Assembly: GCA_018823745.1 (NCBI GenBank)
Contig: JAHJHR010000008.1
Span: forward strand, 1 to 64,000
Origin: Alphaproteobacteria bacterium
GTDB taxonomy: Bacteria > Pseudomonadota > Alphaproteobacteria > Oceanibaculales > Oceanibaculaceae
Direction of reading: 5' to 3'
Length of the DNA: 64,000 nucleotides
The position numbers and the translations under genes are program-made. The notes under the pieces were generated by a model. The model was given only the letters and a program-made list of their open reading frames with translations. It was not told the DNA's origin and made no database searches. Of the stretch, positions 8,119-17,617 are shown one piece after another; positions within the stretch are counted from its first letter, which is position 1; each line of letters begins with the position of its first letter.

Positions 8119-8946
8119 CTACCCCACTCGTGCCACGAAATCGGTCATTGCAGCCAGCACGGCAGCGCGTTGCTGGCGGTGGGGTTCGTGGGCGCAGTCG
8201 GGGATCGCCAGCGGCGTGGCCGGGCCGCCGCTGCCGGTGCAGATGGCATCGACCTGGCGCAGCGTGGCGTATTCGTCGTCCTGGCCCTGGAGGACCAGCA
8301 GCGGGCAGGTGATGCGGGGCAGGCGATCCTCGATGTTCCAGTCACGGAAAGCCTCCGAGGTCCAGGTTTCGGCCCAGGCGCGATACAGAATGTCGGTATT
8401 GCTGCCGTGATATTTAGCCAGGCGCTGCGGCAGGTCGGTGGTGCGGTAGAGTTCCGTCGCCTGGCGCACCCCGGCCACCGTGACATCCTCGACGAAGACG
8501 TGGGCGGCCTCGGTGATTACCGCCACCGCGCGGTCGGGGAAGGCGGCGGCATAGAGCAAGGCGATGGAGCCGCCATCGCTGTGGCCGACCAGCAGGGGCC
8601 GGTCGACCCCCGCCGCGGCCAGCACCTGCGGCAACACCTGTTCCGCCTCGATATGCAGATACTCCTTCCCGCGCGGCAGACTCAGCGGATCGGAGCAGCC
8701 ATGGCCCGGCCGCTCATAGACCAGCGCCGGCAGCCCGGTCGCCGCCACCAGAGCCGCCGGGAAATCGCGCCACAGGCGGATCGACCCCAGCGCTTCGTGC
8801 AGGAACACCAGCGTCGGGGTGCCGGGTGGGACGGGCACTGGCGGCGCGTGCCACTCGGCCATAAGCCGCCGGCCATCGGCCAGTGTGATGACGAAACTGG
8901 CGGGCTCGGCCGGAGCCGTATGGGGGGCAGTTTCGGGCGTGTGCAT
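8119..8946 (-). CDS. Alpha/beta hydrolase
   Basis: A 275-residue protein of the alpha/beta hydrolase fold. The nucleophile elbow is GHSDGG (Ser near residue 143), preceded by the oxyanion-loop region LVFLHEALGSIRLWRDFPAA. The acid is probably the Asp of LVLQGQDDEY and the His that of DCAHEPHRQQ, so the triad looks complete. There is no signal peptide. The family covers esterases, C-C hydrolases and haloalkane dehalogenases, and the substrate cannot be read from the sequence. It is transcribed convergently with the flagellar operon and divergently from the acyl-CoA synthetase/LIV operon, so a link to that operon is possible but unproven. Confidence 0.85.
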   Translation of the reverse strand: MHTPETAPHTAPAEPASFVITLADGRRLMAEWHAPPVPVPPGTPTLVFLHEALGSIRLWRDFPAALVAATGLPALVYERPGHGCSDPLSLPRGKEYLHIEAEQVLPQVLAAAGVDRPLLVGHSDGGSIALLYAAAFPDRAVAVITEAAHVFVEDVTVAGVRQATELYRTTDLPQRLAKYHGSNTDILYRAWAETWTSEAFRDWNIEDRLPRITCPLLVLQGQDDEYATLRQVDAICTGSGGPATPLAIPDCAHEPHRQQRAAVLAAMTDFVARVG

Positions 8947-9222
8947 GGGTCATAGCCGCTAAGGCGAAATCGGCCCGCCGTCAAGCGCGGGAGAGGCCAA
9001 AAGCCCAAGCCATGCGCCTGCGGTAGGGGGCCATGCGTCCTGCTTGACCCTGGGCGTGTCATGCTTTACTGCTAGAAAAAGAAGAATAAAGCGCACACCA
9101 CAACTTCCCGCGCCCATGACGGGGAAAGTAGTGCGCTGACCAGGGAGAGTGAACGTGATCGGTGCATGTCCTGCCGAGATGAGGTTTGCTGTGTCTTGCG
9201 CCCCGCTACGCTGGAGGGGGCG

Positions 9223-11151
9223 ATGAGCGGCCAGTATCCGGACCCTGAGACCTTCGATACCTTCCCAAAATTGCTGGCCCATAATGCGGCCGGCTATCCC
9301 GACGACGTGGCGATGCGCGAAAAGGATTTCGGCATCTGGCGGGAAATGACCTGGGCGCAATACAACGAGAAGGTGAAGCTGATCGCGTTGGGCCTGTCCT
9401 CGCTGGGCGTCGGCACCGGCGATGTCGTGGCGCTGATCGGCGATAATGACGCGACTTGGGTGTGCGGCGAACTGGCCGCCCAGACCGTGCGCGCCATGAG
9501 CATCGGCATCTACCGCGACGCGCTGGATGAGGAAGTGTTCTACCTGCTGGATTATGCCGGGGCCAAGGCGGTGCTCGCCGAGGATCAGGAGCAGGTCGAT
9601 AAATTCCTCAACCTCGGCGACCGGCTGCCGGCGCTGCAGCACATCATCTATACCGATGAACGCGGCATGGGGGGCGAGACCGACCCGCGCGTGATCTCGC
9701 TGGCGGCGCTGATGGAGCGCGGCCGCCGCGAGGAAGCGAAGAATCCCAGCCGCTACCGGCAGCTCATCGACGCCACCACCGGCGAGGATGTGGCCATCCT
9801 GTGCACCACATCGGGCACGACATCGAACCCGAAGCTGGCAATGCTGCAATCGGGCCGGATGATCCGCCATGTATTGCGCTACATGAAGGCCGATCCGAAG
9901 GATGCGAGCGACGAATATGTCTCGGTCCTGCCGCTGCCCTGGATCATGGAGCAGGTCTATTGCATCGGCTTCTCCCTGGTGTCGCGGATGAAGTTGAATT
10001 TCGCCGAAAGTCCCGACACGCTGATGCATGACATGCGGGAGATCGGCCCGACCTTCCTGCTGCTGGCGCCGCGCCTGTGGGAACAGCTGGCCGCCGATAT
10101 GCGGGCGCGCATCATGGATGCCTCCTCGCTGAATCGCTGGATTTTCGACAAGGGCATGAAGCTGGGCATCGAGGCGGTGGAGAAGGGCGGTCGCTCCGGC
10201 CTGGCCGATGCGATGCTGTTCTCCGCGCTGCGCGACCGGCTGGGATTCAGCCGGGTGCGCTCTGCCGCGACCGGCGGCTCGGCGCTGGGGCCGGACACCT
10301 TCAAGATGTTCCTCGCCATGGGCGTGCCGCTGCGCCAGCTCTATGGCCAGACCGAGCTGATGGGCGCCTATACGCTGCAGGATGGCAAGGATCTGGATTG
10401 CGACACGGTGGGCACGGTGTTCGAGGGCACCGAGGTGCGCATTGCCGATCCCGATGCCAGCGGCGTCGGCGAGATCGTCACCCGGCACGACAACATGTTC
10501 CTCGGCTATTACAAGAACGAGGCGGCGACGAAGGCCGAGATGCGCGATGGCTGGATGTTTACCGGTGATGCCGGCTTCTTCGACGACAAGCAGCGGCTGG
10601 TGGTGATCGACCGGCTGAAGGATATCGCCACCACGGCGCAGGGGTTGCGCTTCTCGCCGCAATATATCGAGAACAAGCTGAAATTCTCGCCCTATATCGC
10701 CGAGGCGGTGATCCTGGGCGCCGGGCATGATTATCTGACGGCGATCATCTGCGTGCGCTATTCCATCGTCTCGAAATGGGCGGAGAAGAACCGCATCGCC
10801 TTCAGCTCCTATACCGATCTGGCCGGCCAGCAGCAGGTCTATGATCTGCTCGGCCGCGAGGTGGCGCAGGTCAATGCCAGCCTGCCGGAGGCCCAGCGCA
10901 TCCGCAAATTCCTGCTGCTCTACAAGGAACTCGACGCCGATGACGGTGAGCTGACGCGGACCCGCAAGGTGCGCCGCAGCGTCATCTCGGAGCGCTATGG
11001 CCCGTTGATCGAGGCGCTCTACAGCGGTGTCGACACCGCGCATCTCGATGCCGAGGTGACCTTCGAGGATGGGCGCAAGGGCCGGGTGAAGGCCGATATG
11101 CGCATCCAGGCGGTCGATGCAGGTTCCGCGGATATCAGGAAAGCGAGCTGA
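9223..11151 (+). CDS. AMP-dependent long-chain acyl-CoA synthetase-like ligase
   Basis: A 642-residue AMP-binding enzyme that would activate a carboxylic acid through an acyl-adenylate to the CoA thioester. The phosphate-binding loop is TSGTTSNPK near residue 197, the A5-type motif YGQTELMG, and the A7/A8 region FTGDAGFFDDKQRLVVIDRL. Length and motifs fit the long-chain FadD-like group. I start it at ATG 9223, which follows GGAGG by five bases; an in-frame ATG at 9166 has no ribosome binding site and adds residues unlike the family. It heads an operon with LIV-type transporter genes and a second ligase, so the imported substrate is probably an organic or aromatic acid that is CoA-activated on entry (inference). 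Confidence 0.88.
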   Translation: MSGQYPDPETFDTFPKLLAHNAAGYPDDVAMREKDFGIWREMTWAQYNEKVKLIALGLSSLGVGTGDVVALIGDNDATWVCGELAAQTVRAMSIGIYRDALDEEVFYLLDYAGAKAVLAEDQEQVDKFLNLGDRLPALQHIIYTDERGMGGETDPRVISLAALMERGRREEAKNPSRYRQLIDATTGEDVAILCTTSGTTSNPKLAMLQSGRMIRHVLRYMKADPKDASDEYVSVLPLPWIMEQVYCIGFSLVSRMKLNFAESPDTLMHDMREIGPTFLLLAPRLWEQLAADMRARIMDASSLNRWIFDKGMKLGIEAVEKGGRSGLADAMLFSALRDRLGFSRVRSAATGGSALGPDTFKMFLAMGVPLRQLYGQTELMGAYTLQDGKDLDCDTVGTVFEGTEVRIADPDASGVGEIVTRHDNMFLGYYKNEAATKAEMRDGWMFTGDAGFFDDKQRLVVIDRLKDIATTAQGLRFSPQYIENKLKFSPYIAEAVILGAGHDYLTAIICVRYSIVSKWAEKNRIAFSSYTDLAGQQQVYDLLGREVAQVNASLPEAQRIRKFLLLYKELDADDGELTRTRKVRRSVISERYGPLIEALYSGVDTAHLDAEVTFEDGRKGRVKADMRIQAVDAGSADIRKAS

Positions 11152-11154
11152 GCG

Positions 11155-11982
11155 ATGGCGGAAGCTGACGCGATGAACGCCGCCGGCGCGGTGGAGCCTC
11201 GGGATGTCCCGTCCGGCGAGACCGTGCTGCGGCTGAGCGATATCGAACTGGGCTTTGGTGGCGTGAAGGCGATCAACAAGGTCAGCTTCGAGGTGCGCAA
11301 GGGCGAGATCCTGGCGATCATCGGGCCGAATGGCGCCGGCAAATCCTCGATGCTCAATGTCATCAACGGCTTCTACAAGCCGCAGCTGGGCAGCATCACC
11401 TTCAAGGGCGAGACGATGCGGGCCATGCAGCCGCACCATGCCGCGAAGAACGGCATCGCCCGCACCTTCCAGAACATCGCCTTGTTCAAGGGCATGAGCA
11501 CGCTCGACAATCTGATGACTGGGCGGATGCTGAAGATGAAGCGCAACGCCTTCTGGCAGGCGCTGTACTGGGGGCCGGCGCAGCGCGAGGAGCTGGTGCA
11601 CCGCGAGGCGGTCGAGCGGATCATCGATTTTCTGGAAATCCAGGCGATCCGCCGTACCCCGGTCGGCCGGCTGCCCTATGGCCTGCAGAAGCGGGTCGAG
11701 TTGGGCCGGGCGCTGGCGATGGAGCCGGACATCCTGCTGCTCGACGAGCCGATGGCCGGCATGAATGTCGAGGAGAAGGAGGATATGTGCCGCTTCGTCC
11801 TGGAGGTGAACCAGGAATTCGGCACCACCATCGTCCTGATCGAGCACGATATGGGCGTCGTCATGGATATCTCCGACCGGGTCGTGGTGCTGGATCACGG
11901 CGTGAAGATCGCCGATGGCACGCCCGACCAGGTCCGCGCCGACCAGCGCGTCATCGACGCCTATCTCGGCGTCAGCCACTGA
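11155..11982 (+). CDS. LIV-type ABC transporter ATP-binding protein (LivG-like)
   Basis: A 275-residue ATPase. Walker A is GPNGAGKS at residues 57-64, the signature region is LPYGLQKRVELGRAL, Walker B is ILLLDEPMAG, and the switch histidine lies in LIEHDMG. The C-terminal extension with PDQVRADQRVIDAYLG is typical of LivG rather than LivF. It begins 3 bp after the synthetase stop, so it is co-transcribed. It pairs with the LivF-like ATPase encoded at 15507-16358 on the cytoplasmic face of a LivH/LivM channel. The N-terminal 25 residues before the first beta strand are longer than usual. Confidence 0.93.
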   Translation: MAEADAMNAAGAVEPRDVPSGETVLRLSDIELGFGGVKAINKVSFEVRKGEILAIIGPNGAGKSSMLNVINGFYKPQLGSITFKGETMRAMQPHHAAKNGIARTFQNIALFKGMSTLDNLMTGRMLKMKRNAFWQALYWGPAQREELVHREAVERIIDFLEIQAIRRTPVGRLPYGLQKRVELGRALAMEPDILLLDEPMAGMNVEEKEDMCRFVLEVNQEFGTTIVLIEHDMGVVMDISDRVVVLDHGVKIADGTPDQVRADQRVIDAYLGVSH

Positions 11983-11998
11983 TCTCGAAGGGGTAACG

Positions 11999-12892
11999 AT
12001 GTTCTTTTCCTGGCCGTTCTTCTTCGAGGTGCTGATTGGCGGGCTGCTGGCCGGCGTGATGTATTCGCTGGTGGCGCTGGGCTTCGTGCTGATCTTCAAG
12101 GCCTCGGGCGTGTTCAATTTCGCACAGGGCGCCATGGTGCTGTTCGCCGCACTGACGCTGGTCGGCTTCATCAACATGGGCATGCCGACGGCGGTGGCCA
12201 TCCTGATCACCATGGCGGTGATGGTGGCGTTGGCCTATTCGATTGAACGGGTGGTGCTGCGGCCCCTTGTGAACCAGCCACCAATCATCCTGTTCATGGC
12301 GACCATAGGCATAACCTTCTTCATAGACGGTTTCGGCCAGACGCTCTGGGGTTCGGACGTCTATGTGCTGGATATCGGCATTCCCACAACGCCGCTGTTC
12401 TTCGGCGACATCCTGGTCAACAGCTTCGATCTGGTGGCCGCTGCCGTGGCCGGGCTGCTGGTCGTGGTGCTGGCGATCTTCTTCCAGAAGACCCGCGTTG
12501 GCCGCGCGCTGCGCGCTGTCGCCGATGACCATCAGGCGGCGATGTCGGTCGGCATTCCGTTGCGTGTCATCTGGGTCATCGTCTGGTCGGTGGCCGGTCT
12601 GGTGGCGCTGGTCGCGGGCATCATGTGGGGCTCCAAGCTGGGCGTGCAGTTCTCGCTGGTGCTGATCGCGCTGAAGGCGCTGCCGGTGCTGATCCTGGGC
12701 GGTTTCACCTCGATCCCCGGCGCCATCATCGGCGGGCTGATGATCGGGGCGGGCGAGAAGCTGGCGGAAGTTTTCATCGGCCCGTTCCTGGCCGGCGCCA
12801 TCGAGGACTGGTTCGCCTATATGCTGGCGCTGGTTGTGCTGCTGTTCCGGCCGCAGGGCCTGTTCGGCGAAAAGATCATCGAGAGGGTGTGA
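11999..12892 (+). CDS. LIV-type ABC transporter permease (LivH-like)
   Basis: A 297-residue integral membrane protein with about eight hydrophobic segments. It has the LivH motifs GLLAGVMYSLVALGFVLIFK at the N-terminus and GVFNFAQGAMV just after. The start is ATG 11999, preceded by AAGGGG; the longer frame from 11915 lies inside the livG gene and is not credible. It forms half of the transport channel with the LivM-like protein encoded next, whose GTG start lies four bases after this stop codon. Length is normal for the family. Confidence 0.93.
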   Translation: MFFSWPFFFEVLIGGLLAGVMYSLVALGFVLIFKASGVFNFAQGAMVLFAALTLVGFINMGMPTAVAILITMAVMVALAYSIERVVLRPLVNQPPIILFMATIGITFFIDGFGQTLWGSDVYVLDIGIPTTPLFFGDILVNSFDLVAAAVAGLLVVVLAIFFQKTRVGRALRAVADDHQAAMSVGIPLRVIWVIVWSVAGLVALVAGIMWGSKLGVQFSLVLIALKALPVLILGGFTSIPGAIIGGLMIGAGEKLAEVFIGPFLAGAIEDWFAYMLALVVLLFRPQGLFGEKIIERV

Positions 12893-12896
12893 CGCC

Positions 12897-13976
12897 GTGA
12901 TCTACCGCGAGGCCGGACAATTCAAGACTTCCTACGCCGCCGATCAGGGCATCTTCCCGATCCGGCTGGACCGCATGGGGATGGTGGCCCTGCTGCTGAT
13001 CGCCTATCTGGCGATCCCGGCGGTGGCCAATCATTACTGGCTGGTATCCATCCTGGTGCCGTTCCTGGTGTTCTCCATGGCGGCAATCGGGCTGAACATC
13101 CTGACCGGCTATGCCGGGCAGCTCAGCCTGGGCACCGGCGGTTTCATGGCCTGCGGCGCCTTTGCCGCCTACAAGCTGGCGACGGCCTTCCCCGACCTGC
13201 ACATCATCATCGTGCTGCTGCTCTCTGGCACGATCACGGCGGCGGTCGGCGTGCTGTTCGGCCTGCCCTCCCTGCGCATCAAGGGGTTCTATCTGGCGGT
13301 CGCCACACTGGCGGCACAGTTCTTCCTGATCTGGATGTTCAACAAATTCGGCTGGTTCAATAATTACAGCCCGTCCGGCGTGATCTCGGCCCCGCCGATG
13401 CATCTGTTCGGCGATATCTACATCACCGGGCCGCAATCCAGTCCGTTGGTGAAATATCTGTTCCTGCTGACCTTTGTCGCAATCATGGCGCTGGCGGCGA
13501 AGAATTTGACGCGCTGCAAGATCGGCCGGTCCTGGATGGCAATCCGCGACATGGACATCGCCGCCGAGATCATCGGCATCCGACCGCTCTGGGCCAAGCT
13601 GTCGGCCTTCGCCGTCAGCTCCTTCTATATCGGCATCGCCGGGGCGACCTGGGCCTTCATCTATACCGGCTCGGTCGAGGCGCTGGCCTTTGACATCAAC
13701 CGCTCCTTCCAGGTGCTGTTCATGATCATCATCGGCGGGCTGGGCAGCATCCTGGGGTCATTCCTGGGGGCCGGCTTCATCGTGCTGCTGCCGATCTTCC
13801 TGAACAATGCGCCGGGGCTGGTCGGCTGGCATATCCCGGTCGACATGCTGGCGCATCTGGAATTCATGATCTTCGGGGCGCTGATCATCTTCTTCCTGAT
13901 CGTCGAGCCGCATGGCCTCGCCCGGCTCTGGACCGTGGCGAAGGAAAAGCTGCGGCTCTGGCCCTTCCCTCATTGA
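12897..13976 (+). CDS. LIV-type ABC transporter permease (LivM-like)
   Basis: A 359-residue membrane protein with about ten hydrophobic segments. It carries the LivM motif LNILTGYAGQLSLGTGGFMA near residues 65-84 and the later loop IRDMDIAAEIIGI that contacts the ATPase. I start it at GTG 12897, four bases after the livH stop; the frame from 12834 would run into livH in another phase. Together with LivH it forms the inner-membrane channel. Confidence 0.93.
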   Translation: MIYREAGQFKTSYAADQGIFPIRLDRMGMVALLLIAYLAIPAVANHYWLVSILVPFLVFSMAAIGLNILTGYAGQLSLGTGGFMACGAFAAYKLATAFPDLHIIIVLLLSGTITAAVGVLFGLPSLRIKGFYLAVATLAAQFFLIWMFNKFGWFNNYSPSGVISAPPMHLFGDIYITGPQSSPLVKYLFLLTFVAIMALAAKNLTRCKIGRSWMAIRDMDIAAEIIGIRPLWAKLSAFAVSSFYIGIAGATWAFIYTGSVEALAFDINRSFQVLFMIIIGGLGSILGSFLGAGFIVLLPIFLNNAPGLVGWHIPVDMLAHLEFMIFGALIIFFLIVEPHGLARLWTVAKEKLRLWPFPH

Positions 13977-14110
13977 GCCGGGCAGGAGGTGCCCGGAACC
14001 GAGAATACGCGCGATTGGCTCCGATACGGGAGCAGTGCTAGCCTTTCATAAGCGGAACCTCAAGTTCCGGAAAAACAAGAACACAGCAACCTCACAGGGA
14101 GTGAAGCAAG

Positions 14111-15430
14111 ATGATTTTCAAGAAGCTGTTCCTCGCGGCCACCGCTGCGGCCGTGCTTGCAACGCCGCTGCTGGCGATGCCCGCAGCCGCCCAGAATGAG
14201 CAATTCATGCCGCTGCTGGTCTATCGCACCGGCCCCTATGCGCCGAGCGGCATCCCGCTGGCCAATGGCTTCAACGATTATTTCGAGCTGATCAACAGCC
14301 GCGATGGCGGCGTGAACGGCGTGAAGCTGACCTGGGAGGAATGCGAGACCAACTACAACAATGACCGCGGCGTCGAATGCTATGAGCGCCTGAAGAACCA
14401 GGGGCCGACCGGCGCCACCGTGGTCAATCCCTACGCCACCGGCATCACCTACGCGCTGATCGAGCGCGCCACGGCCGACAAGATCCCGATCTTCTCCATG
14501 GGCTATGGCCGGGCCGACGCCACCATCGGTTCGGTCTTCCCCTATGTCTTCACCGCGCCGGCGACCTACTGGGCGGGGGCGGATGCGATCATCCAGTACA
14601 TCCAGTCGCAGGAGAAGGGCAGCCTGAAGGGCAAGAAGATCGCTCTCGTCTATCATGACAGCGCCTATGGCAAGGAGCCGATCGCCACGCTGGAGGCCCT
14701 GTCGAAGCAGGAAGGCTTCACCTTCAACCTGTTCCCGGTCGCCCATCCGGGGCTGGAGCAGAAGGCGACCTGGCTGCAGATCGGCCGTCAGCTGCGCCCG
14801 GACTGGGTCATCATGTGGGGCTGGGGCGTCATGAACGCGACGGCAATCAAGGAAGCCGCCGCTGTCGGCTATCCGATGGACAAGTTCATCGGCATCTGGT
14901 GGTCGGGTTCGGAAGCCGATGTGAAGCCGGCCGGCGCTGCCGCCAAGGGCTATAAATCGGCCCAGTTCACCGGCACCGGCACCGGCGCGCCGGTCCATGC
15001 CCAGATCCGCGACCTGCTGTTTGCCAAGAACACCGGCAAGGGCAAGGATACCTTCGGCGAGGTGCTCTACAACCGCGGCCTGGTGAATGCGGCGGTCTCG
15101 GTTGAGGCAATCCGCACCGCCCAGGGCAAATTCGGCAACAAGCCGATGACCGGCGAGCAGATGCAGTGGGGCTTCGAGAATCTGAACATCACCCAGGATG
15201 TCATCGACAAGCTGGGCCTGACCGGCCTGATGTCGCCGATCAAGCTCAGCTGCAACGATCATGAAGGCGGCGGTTCCGTCGTGATCCAGCAATGGGACGG
15301 CAAGGGCTGGAACTACGTCTCCGACTTCATCAAGCCGCGCCGCGAGATGCTGACCAAGATGTACGAGGCCTCGGCGATGCAATACGCCAAGGAGAAGAAC
15401 ATCACCCCGCGCGATTGCTCGAAGATGTAA
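14111..15430 (+). CDS. LIV-type ABC transporter periplasmic substrate-binding protein
   Basis: A 439-residue protein with a Sec signal peptide (MIFKKLFLAATAAAVLATPL then AMPAAAQ, cleavage likely after AQ near residue 28). The mature part is a type I periplasmic binding protein of the Peripla_BP_6 (LivK-like) group, longer than amino-acid-binding LivK itself. The size and the flanking ligases suit an organic acid or aromatic compound better than leucine, but the ligand is not readable. It follows livM by 134 bp and is followed by a hairpin with a T-rich tail, an arrangement that would raise its expression above the downstream genes. Confidence 0.9.
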   Translation: MIFKKLFLAATAAAVLATPLLAMPAAAQNEQFMPLLVYRTGPYAPSGIPLANGFNDYFELINSRDGGVNGVKLTWEECETNYNNDRGVECYERLKNQGPTGATVVNPYATGITYALIERATADKIPIFSMGYGRADATIGSVFPYVFTAPATYWAGADAIIQYIQSQEKGSLKGKKIALVYHDSAYGKEPIATLEALSKQEGFTFNLFPVAHPGLEQKATWLQIGRQLRPDWVIMWGWGVMNATAIKEAAAVGYPMDKFIGIWWSGSEADVKPAGAAAKGYKSAQFTGTGTGAPVHAQIRDLLFAKNTGKGKDTFGEVLYNRGLVNAAVSVEAIRTAQGKFGNKPMTGEQMQWGFENLNITQDVIDKLGLTGLMSPIKLSCNDHEGGGSVVIQQWDGKGWNYVSDFIKPRREMLTKMYEASAMQYAKEKNITPRDCSKM

Positions 15431-15438
15431 TCCCGGCT

Positions 15439-15477
15439 GGAGGGTCCGTCCCTGCGGCGGACCCTCCTTTCTTTCTT
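15439..15477 (+). terminator. Hairpin terminator/attenuator between binding protein and LivF-like genes
   Basis: GGAGGGTCCG (15439-15448) pairs perfectly with CGGACCCTCC (15458-15467), followed by TTTCTTTCTT. Because the operon continues in the same direction 30 bp later, it probably acts as a partial terminator that sets binding protein above ATPase expression. Confidence 0.75.
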
Positions 15478-15506
15478 CCTTCAGCACCAGGATCACGGAA
15501 TTCGCC

Positions 15507-16358
15507 ATGAGCAGTGCCGCCGTCCAGATCAAGCCCGTGCCATCGGCCGAAGCCGCCGATGCGCTGCTGACGGTCAATAATATCGAGGTGATCTACGACC
15601 ATGTGATCCTGGTCCTGAAGGGGGTATCGCTGCATGTCCCGCTGGGCGGCATCGTTGCCCTGCTGGGCGCCAACGGGGCCGGCAAGAGCACGACCCTGAA
15701 GGCGATCTCCAACCTGCTGCGCGCCGAGCGGGGTGAGGTCACCAAGGGCTCCGTCACCTTCGAGGGCCAGCGCATTGACGGCAAGACGCCGGACGAGCTG
15801 GTGCAGAAGGGCGTCATCCAGGTGATGGAAGGCCGCCACTGTTTCGAGCATCTGACGGTCGAGGAAAATCTGCTGACCGGCGCCTATACCCGCAAGGACG
15901 GGCGGCAGGCCATCGCCGCCGATCTTGAGCTTATCTATGAATATTTCCCGCGCCTGCGCGAGCGGCGGACCAGCCAGGCCGGCTATACCTCCGGTGGCGA
16001 GCAGCAGATGTGCGCCATCGGCCGGGCGATGATGAGCCGGCCGAAGATCGTCCTGTTGGACGAGCCGTCCATGGGGCTGGCGCCGCAGCTGGTCGAGCAG
16101 ATTTTCGAGATCGTGAAGCTGCTGAATGAGAAGGAGGGCGTGTCCTTCCTGCTGGCCGAGCAGAACACCAATGTCGCCCTGCGCTATGCCAATTACGGCT
16201 ATATCCTGGAAAACGGCCGCGTCGTCATGGATGGCGAGGCCGAGGCGCTGCGGAACAATGAGGATGTGAAGGAATTCTACCTCGGCCTGTCGGCGACCGG
16301 ACGCAAGAGCTACCGCGATGTGAAGCAGTATCGCCGTCGCAAGCGCTGGCTCGGCTGA
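15507..16358 (+). CDS. LIV-type ABC transporter ATP-binding protein (LivF-like)
   Basis: A 283-residue ATPase. Walker A GANGAGKST is at residues 54-62, the signature is YTSGGEQQMCAIGRAM, Walker B IVLLDEPSMGL, and the switch region LLAEQNTN. LAPQLVEQIFEIV after Walker B is a LivF hallmark. It has about 20 extra residues at each end compared with E. coli LivF, including a basic tail (KQYRRRKRW). It completes the transporter with the LivG-, LivH-, LivM-like and binding proteins encoded upstream. Confidence 0.93.
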   Translation: MSSAAVQIKPVPSAEAADALLTVNNIEVIYDHVILVLKGVSLHVPLGGIVALLGANGAGKSTTLKAISNLLRAERGEVTKGSVTFEGQRIDGKTPDELVQKGVIQVMEGRHCFEHLTVEENLLTGAYTRKDGRQAIAADLELIYEYFPRLRERRTSQAGYTSGGEQQMCAIGRAMMSRPKIVLLDEPSMGLAPQLVEQIFEIVKLLNEKEGVSFLLAEQNTNVALRYANYGYILENGRVVMDGEAEALRNNEDVKEFYLGLSATGRKSYRDVKQYRRRKRWLG

Positions 16359-16378
16359 CCCCTCACCAAGGAGCATCC

Positions 16379-17617
16379 ATGTCTGCCGAGAGTTTTGACG
16401 CGCTGGAACGCCGCGACCCGGAAGCGCGCGAGGCGGCGTTGCTGGCCCGCCTGCCGGACCAGATCGCCCATGCCCAGCGCAACAGCGCCTATTTCGCGTC
16501 CCTGCTGAAGGGGATTGACCCGTCCGGCATCGCCAGCCGGGCGGCGCTGGCCACCCTGCCGGTCACGCGCAAGGGCGATCTGATCGGCCTGCAGAAAAAG
16601 GCGCCGCCCTTCGGCGGGCTGAATGCGACGCCGCCGGCGGGGCTGGCGCGTATCTTCATGTCGCCGGGGCCGATCTATGATCTGGAGGCGCATGGTGCGG
16701 ATTACTGGCGCTTCGGCCGTGCGCTCTTCGCCGCAGGCTTCCGCCGGGGCGACATCGTGCATAACTGCTTTTCCTATCACCTCACCCCCGCCGGCTCGAT
16801 GATCGAGACGGCCGCCCATGCCCTAGGCTGCGCCGTGGTGCCGGCCGGCACCGGCCAGACCGAGCTACAGCTGCGCGCCATTGCCGATATCCGGCCCTCG
16901 GGCTATGCCGGCACGCCCTCCTTCCTGAAAATCCTGTTCGAGAAGGCGGCTGAGGCCGGTGTCGATATCTCCTGCCTGAAAAAGGCGATGGTTTCCGGCG
17001 AGGCACTGCCGCCCTCGCTGCGGGCTGAGCTGGAGGGTCACGGCTGCACCGTCACGCAATCCTACGCCACCGCCGATCTGGGGCTGATCGCCTATGAAAC
17101 CGAGGCCCGCGAGGGGCTGATCCTGGATGAGGGCGTCATCGTCGAAATCCTGCGCCCCGGAACCGGCGACCCGGTTCCCGATGGCGATGTCGGCGAAGTG
17201 GTGGTCACGGTGTTCAGCCCGGATTACCCGCTGATCCGCTTCGGCACTGGCGACATGTCGGCGGTGATGGCCGGAACCAGCCCCTGCGGGCGCACCAACC
17301 GGCGCATCAAGGGCTGGATGGGACGGGCCGACCAGACCACCAAGGTCAAGGGCATGTTCGTCCATCCCGGCCAGATCGCCGAGCTGGCGAAGCGTCATAC
17401 GGCGTTGGGCCGCGTGCGGCTGGTGGTCAGCGGCGAGACCGGACAGGATGTCATGCTGCTGAAGGCGGAAGCCCCGGCCGGGGATGACGCCCTGGCCGGC
17501 AGGATTGCCGAAACCCTGCAGGCCCTGACCAAGCTGAAGGGCCAGGTGGAGCTGGTGCCGCCCGGCAGCCTGCCGAATGACGGCAAGCTGATCGAGGATG
17601 CGCGCAGCTATGCCTGA
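16379..17617 (+). CDS. Phenylacetate-CoA ligase-like (PaaK family) protein
   Basis: A 412-residue protein of the ANL superfamily, PaaK group. Recognisable parts are GYAGTPSFLKILFEKA, the A5-like YATADLGLIAYE, the A7/A8 region IRFGTGDMSAV and KVKGMFVHPGQ, and a C-terminal lid ending SLPNDGK. The canonical phosphate-binding loop SSGTTG is replaced by MSPGPIYDLE near residue 98, so adenylation chemistry may differ or need the partner synthetase encoded at 9223-11151. It has a good AAGGAG ribosome binding site and ends the LIV operon. A role in CoA activation of the transported acid is inferred from context. Confidence 0.8.
   Translation: MSAESFDALERRDPEAREAALLARLPDQIAHAQRNSAYFASLLKGIDPSGIASRAALATLPVTRKGDLIGLQKKAPPFGGLNATPPAGLARIFMSPGPIYDLEAHGADYWRFGRALFAAGFRRGDIVHNCFSYHLTPAGSMIETAAHALGCAVVPAGTGQTELQLRAIADIRPSGYAGTPSFLKILFEKAAEAGVDISCLKKAMVSGEALPPSLRAELEGHGCTVTQSYATADLGLIAYETEAREGLILDEGVIVEILRPGTGDPVPDGDVGEVVVTVFSPDYPLIRFGTGDMSAVMAGTSPCGRTNRRIKGWMGRADQTTKVKGMFVHPGQIAELAKRHTALGRVRLVVSGETGQDVMLLKAEAPAGDDALAGRIAETLQALTKLKGQVELVPPGSLPNDGKLIEDARSYA

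Noticed and set aside
9166..9222. Upstream ATG for the acyl-CoA synthetase
   Set aside because: The 19 extra residues (SCRDEVCCVLR...) are unlike the family, and the strong GGAGG lies before ATG 9223 instead.
8959..12213. A 1084-codon open frame on the minus strand
   Set aside because: It lies entirely opposite the acyl-CoA synthetase and livGH genes. High GC content leaves long open antisense frames, and its composition (His, Gln, Asp, Arg) is that of a shadow frame.
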